Below, piece by piece: positions 61,082 to 64,000 of a stretch of DNA of 64,000 nucleotides; position 1 is the stretch's first letter; each line of letters begins with the position of its first letter. Below the pieces are notes generated by a model. That model worked only from the letters and a program-made list of their open reading frames with translations. It did no database searches and had not been told where the DNA came from. The stretch is from assembly GCF_006575665.1 (NCBI RefSeq), contig NZ_CP041253.1:4067001-4131000 (forward strand), in the 5' to 3' direction. Position numbers and translations under genes: made by a program. The stretch comes from Echinicola soli. GTDB taxonomy: Bacteria > Bacteroidota > Bacteroidia > Cytophagales > Cyclobacteriaceae.

Positions 61082-61567
61082 TTATTTTGAATAAGATTCA
61101 AGTTCTTCAACAAGGGAGTAATAATCGAATTGCAGGTCAGGGTGAAGGGTTGAAAAAAGTTTCTGGATTTTAGAAACTTGGAGTTCATACAGGTTATGGA
61201 TCACTTGATGATCAAAATCAAGGTACTTATATGAAATCAGCCCTTTGCAAAAATAAGCGATCAGCTCCAATTGAATGGTTTTGTCCTTGGTGAATTTCAG
61301 GTATTTGTTCAATTTACGCCTAATGGCCTGAGCAGATTTCTTAGCAAAATAGGCATGATCCATATTCGCCGCTTCAAAGGACTCCGATAACTCCTCTTCC
61401 ACCATCTCCTGGAAAAATTGGGGGTTTTCCCGGCCAAACACCTTAAAATATAAAAACTGCTTATTGTCCTTGGTAAACTTCGCAGTCTCCATCAGCAAGT
61501 CCACCAGCTCCTCATCAGACAAGTGCTGAAGTTCCTTTTTTATATTGGCCAAACTCGGTAATTTCAT
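61082..61567 (-). CDS. Small helical protein, DUF6155-like
   Basis: A 161-residue soluble protein; I start it at the ATG at 61567 (MKLPSLANIKKELQHLSDEE), since the upstream extension to 61684 has no conserved-looking sequence. It is mainly helical (KKELQHLSDEELVDLLMETA, AIRRKLNKYLKFTKDKTIQL, LYELQVSKIQKLFSTLH) and resembles DUF6155 proteins; I am only moderately sure. Cytoplasmic, no catalytic motif seen. Single-gene unit. Confidence 0.65.
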   Translation of the reverse strand: MKLPSLANIKKELQHLSDEELVDLLMETAKFTKDNKQFLYFKVFGRENPQFFQEMVEEELSESFEAANMDHAYFAKKSAQAIRRKLNKYLKFTKDKTIQLELIAYFCKGLISYKYLDFDHQVIHNLYELQVSKIQKLFSTLHPDLQFDYYSLVEELESYSK

Positions 61568-62165
61568 ATAGTCCAATTTGTCATGATCCCCAAAAGATAA
61601 CGGCCATAAAGATATTAAGTTAATACGGAATATGTGGTAGAAATTAATTTTTGACAAGGGAATCCATGGTTCCGCCAGAACCATGTTCGAACGGACTTAC
61701 ATAGCCTCCTCCGATAAATAGCCTGGAATTGTGATGAATCCCCGGCAATTCATTTAACCCGGTTTCATTCCCGTTTAGTTAAGGAATTTTAGATGGTGGC
61801 AGGGTGATACTTTCTAAATTATTTCAGGTTCTATATGATTTACTATGGGTAAGTTGAGCGGCAGCGGGTTATGGGGATCGAAGAAACGCATGGACGGATG
61901 AATTCGTCACTCATGTTCCTGATGCAGTCGATAATCATACATTCTTTCGGGGTCAATACACACGGCAGGGTTAGGATACTGCATTCTCTTTCCGTTACCA
62001 AGCCAATGCCGCTAGGTATTGTTGCAGTGGGTTAACACAACACTAAGGATAGATTAAGCTAACTGATCAACCAACATTCTCAAATTTATTTCGTATAATT
62101 AAATCATTAGTTTTTAAACACATAACTAAACCAAAAGCGAGTTAAACCCGCAAAACAACATTTTT
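61568..62165. other. Intergenic region holding a MITE remnant and the A2M promoter
   Basis: Contains the truncated MITE-like copy at 61827-62012. The remaining AT-rich 150 bp before the alpha-2-macroglobulin gene presumably holds its promoter; no TAnnTTTG was found. A stretch between 61700 and 61800 shows nothing identifiable. Confidence 0.5.
61827..62012 (+). mobile_element. Truncated copy of the MITE-like element
   Basis: Begins GGTTCTATATGATTTACTAT, the left terminal repeat of the 13455 element, and stays similar through GCATGGACGGATGAA, CCTGATGCAGTCGATAAT, GGTTAGGATACTGCAT and GTTACCAAGCCAATGC. Similarity ends near 62012 and no right terminal repeat is found before the next gene. Confidence 0.7.
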
Positions 62166-64000
62166 ATGTCAAAATCACTTCTATTTCTCTACTTATTCTG
62201 CTATCCCATTTTTGCATTTACTCAGGACAAGTACCAATCCCAATGGGACAAGGTAGAAAAACTGGAGCTTAAAAGCCTGCCCCAATCAGCCTTGACCGTC
62301 ACGGATTCCATTTTTCAGCAGGCCAAAGCAGAAGGTAATCCACCACAGTGGATAAAAGCCATGCTCTACCAATCCAAGTTTGCATTAACCCTGGAAGAAG
62401 ATGCCCAATTGAAGATTATTGCTAATTTTAAAAAGGAGATCGCCCAAACTACCGCTCCTGAACGAAACATCCTGGAAAGTATGCTGGCACAGTTTTACTG
62501 GCAATATTTTCAGGAAAACCGCTATCGCTTTTATGATCGGAGCCAAACAGCCGAGGTGGTAGACAGTACCGACTTCAGGACATGGGATTTAGATCACCTC
62601 TACCAGCGCATCTACCAACTGCATTTGCGGGCTTTACAGGATCAAGAAAAATTACAGCGTATTCCCATAGCCCTTTACCAAGCCATTCTTTCCGAAGAAG
62701 ATAAGACAATGTCCCTTACTCCTAGCCTATTTGACCTATTGGCACATAGGGCACTCGAATTCTTCAATAGTGAAGAATCAAGCATTAGCCAGCCCAAGGA
62801 TAAATTTCTGATCAACGATCCAGTCTATTTTCAAAATGAAAGTTACCTTCCTGAATACACTTCGCCAAGTTTTTCAAGGCACTTAGAAGCCCTTAAAGTC
62901 TACCATCAGCTCATAGATTATAACCGGCGTGAGCAAAACGAAGCAGCATTGGTGGCAAGTCAACTGAAGCGCTTGAAGTTTGTCGCCGAAAACTATACCG
63001 GTGAATCCAAAGAAAAACACTACGAAGCAGCACTGACAAAACACTTTTCCAAGTATCAATCCAAGGCAATAAGCACGCTCATCACCTATGATCTGGCCAC
63101 TTTATACCATAACATGGCCAAGCAATATTCCCCAAGTGATGCCCCTAAATATCAGTTCAAACGTAAGGAAGCCTTACAGCTACTTGAGAAAGCCATTGCT
63201 AGTTTTCCCGATGGTTTGGGAACCGAATCCTGTACATCACTGCTTACTTCCATTACCCGATCATATCTTGAACTTACCACCGAAAAACACCTTCCTATCA
63301 ACCAAGATGCCCGAGTATTGGCTGAATATAAGAACCTTCAACGGCTGGATTTTATGCTTTACTCCTTGGATATTCAGCAGTATGAGCAATTCGAGCGCCT
63401 ATACAACAAGCATGACCAAGATAACTTTATCCAAAAACTCAAACCATACAAGTCGTGGCAGAGCAAATTGAAAAATGAAGAAGATTATCAGCTTCACACC
63501 ACAGATAACCTTCTACCCGCCTTACCAGCTGGCATCTACTTGATCGTGGCCAATAGCAAAACAAGTGAAAGCCAGGATCAGATCACCGCTCATCAAGTGA
63601 TACAAGTCACGGATATAGCCTTGATCCATCAAAATATAGGCAATAATGTTTCCCTCCAAGTCATCGACCGTCAAAACGGCGAGCCTATCGAAGGAGCTAA
63701 AGTGACCTTGAGCCATGAAGGATACGGAAAAAAGATACAGTTGCCCAAAGCACCTCTTACAACTGATGAGCGTGGTTTTGTGAAATTTAAAGTGGATGAC
63801 CGGTATTACGGCGTGGTAACCAAGGTGGAGAAAGATGGACAAACCGCTATTTTTGACAATTTATCCAGTCGAGTCTATTTCTCCAATAATTCAGAAGCTA
63901 CTATCAGGCCCCACTTATTTACAGATAGAAGCATCTACCGTCCCGGACAAACAGTGTTTTTTAAAGGCATTCTTGTAAAAAGGGTAAACGACCAAAGTGA
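62166..64000 (+). CDS. Alpha-2-macroglobulin family protein, N-terminal part (cut by window edge)
   Basis: About 611 residues of a large exported protein (signal MSKSLLFLYLFCYPIFAFTQ, no lipobox). Residues ~25-450 are helical; from about 480 come beta-rich macroglobulin domains: VIDRQNGEPIEGAKVTLSHE and the MG2 signature HLFTDRSIYRPGQTVFFKG near residue 580-598. Bacterial alpha-2-macroglobulins act in the periplasm as defence against proteases, or as structural envelope proteins. The thioester region, if present, lies outside the window. Confidence 0.88.
   Translation, partial: MSKSLLFLYLFCYPIFAFTQDKYQSQWDKVEKLELKSLPQSALTVTDSIFQQAKAEGNPPQWIKAMLYQSKFALTLEEDAQLKIIANFKKEIAQTTAPERNILESMLAQFYWQYFQENRYRFYDRSQTAEVVDSTDFRTWDLDHLYQRIYQLHLRALQDQEKLQRIPIALYQAILSEEDKTMSLTPSLFDLLAHRALEFFNSEESSISQPKDKFLINDPVYFQNESYLPEYTSPSFSRHLEALKVYHQLIDYNRREQNEAALVASQLKRLKFVAENYTGESKEKHYEAALTKHFSKYQSKAISTLITYDLATLYHNMAKQYSPSDAPKYQFKRKEALQLLEKAIASFPDGLGTESCTSLLTSITRSYLELTTEKHLPINQDARVLAEYKNLQRLDFMLYSLDIQQYEQFERLYNKHDQDNFIQKLKPYKSWQSKLKNEEDYQLHTTDNLLPALPAGIYLIVANSKTSESQDQITAHQVIQVTDIALIHQNIGNNVSLQVIDRQNGEPIEGAKVTLSHEGYGKKIQLPKAPLTTDERGFVKFKVDDRYYGVVTKVEKDGQTAIFDNLSSRVYFSNNSEATIRPHLFTDRSIYRPGQTVFFKGILVKRVNDQS

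Noticed and set aside
1..64000. tRNA or rRNA genes
   Set aside because: No cloverleaf with a T-arm GTTCGAATC-type signature or rRNA-like stretch was noticed on a read-through; a tRNAscan-SE run would be needed to be certain.

Overview
The window looks like chromosomal DNA from a Bacteroidota bacterium, most likely order Cytophagales (Cyclobacteriaceae/Echinicola-like; inferred from gene content, not proven). Pointers are a SusC/SusD pair, Bacteroidetes-type -7 promoter motifs (TAnnTTTG), a type IX secretion (T9SS) type B sorting domain followed by a PorP/SprF gene, SprB and MBG repeats, FISUMP lipoproteins, a DUF2911 protein and DUF4136 lipoproteins. I saw no rRNA, tRNA or CRISPR array.

Layout. 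1-4.7 kb: the start of a SusD gene, its SusC partner and a LacI-type regulator, all on the minus strand, with two matching palindromes between regulator and susC that look like operators. 4.9-8.4 kb: three paralogous lipoproteins, two with a FISUMP domain and one without. 8.6-13.3 kb: a PiT transporter, an AHSA1-like protein and a large secreted protein with an MG2-like N-terminus and a TonB plug-like C-terminus. 13.3-15.2 kb: a gene-poor stretch with a 397-bp MITE-like element (terminal inverted repeats, near-perfect 8-bp target duplication) and a decayed reading frame.

15.2-29.1 kb is the centrepiece: a 4302-residue secreted protein with three tandem PL8 polysaccharide lyase modules, five DNRLRE/CBM96-like modules, four SprB repeats, Ig-like domains, seven MBG repeats and a type B T9SS sorting domain, followed directly by its PorP/SprF-type partner. 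Key catalytic residues are kept at identical spacing in all three lyase modules. The DNA of the modules is a mosaic of near-identical and diverged blocks, which suggests recent internal recombination.

31.5-42.3 kb: a minus-strand housekeeping and envelope cluster (holA, TPR protein, outer-membrane barrel, SPOR protein, ExbB, ExbD, TonB-like protein, folC, trmB). 42.3-45.7 kb: short intergenic repeats, a 44-residue lipoprotein candidate, a TPR protein and a 13-copy ~112-bp tandem array that abuts a MITE remnant. 45.7-53.4 kb: a UspA-type protein, a 2-hydroxyacid dehydrogenase, a 3-methyladenine glycosylase, a DUF2911 protein, and a PIG-L deacetylase / 34-residue membrane microprotein / SSS symporter trio with overlapping reading frames. 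53.7-56.2 kb: a four-gene lipoprotein and barrel operon with a terminator. 56.4-60.8 kb: an unusual 1451-residue membrane protein with a degenerate NTPase-like region. The right edge carries a small DUF6155-like gene, another MITE remnant and the 5' part of an alpha-2-macroglobulin gene.
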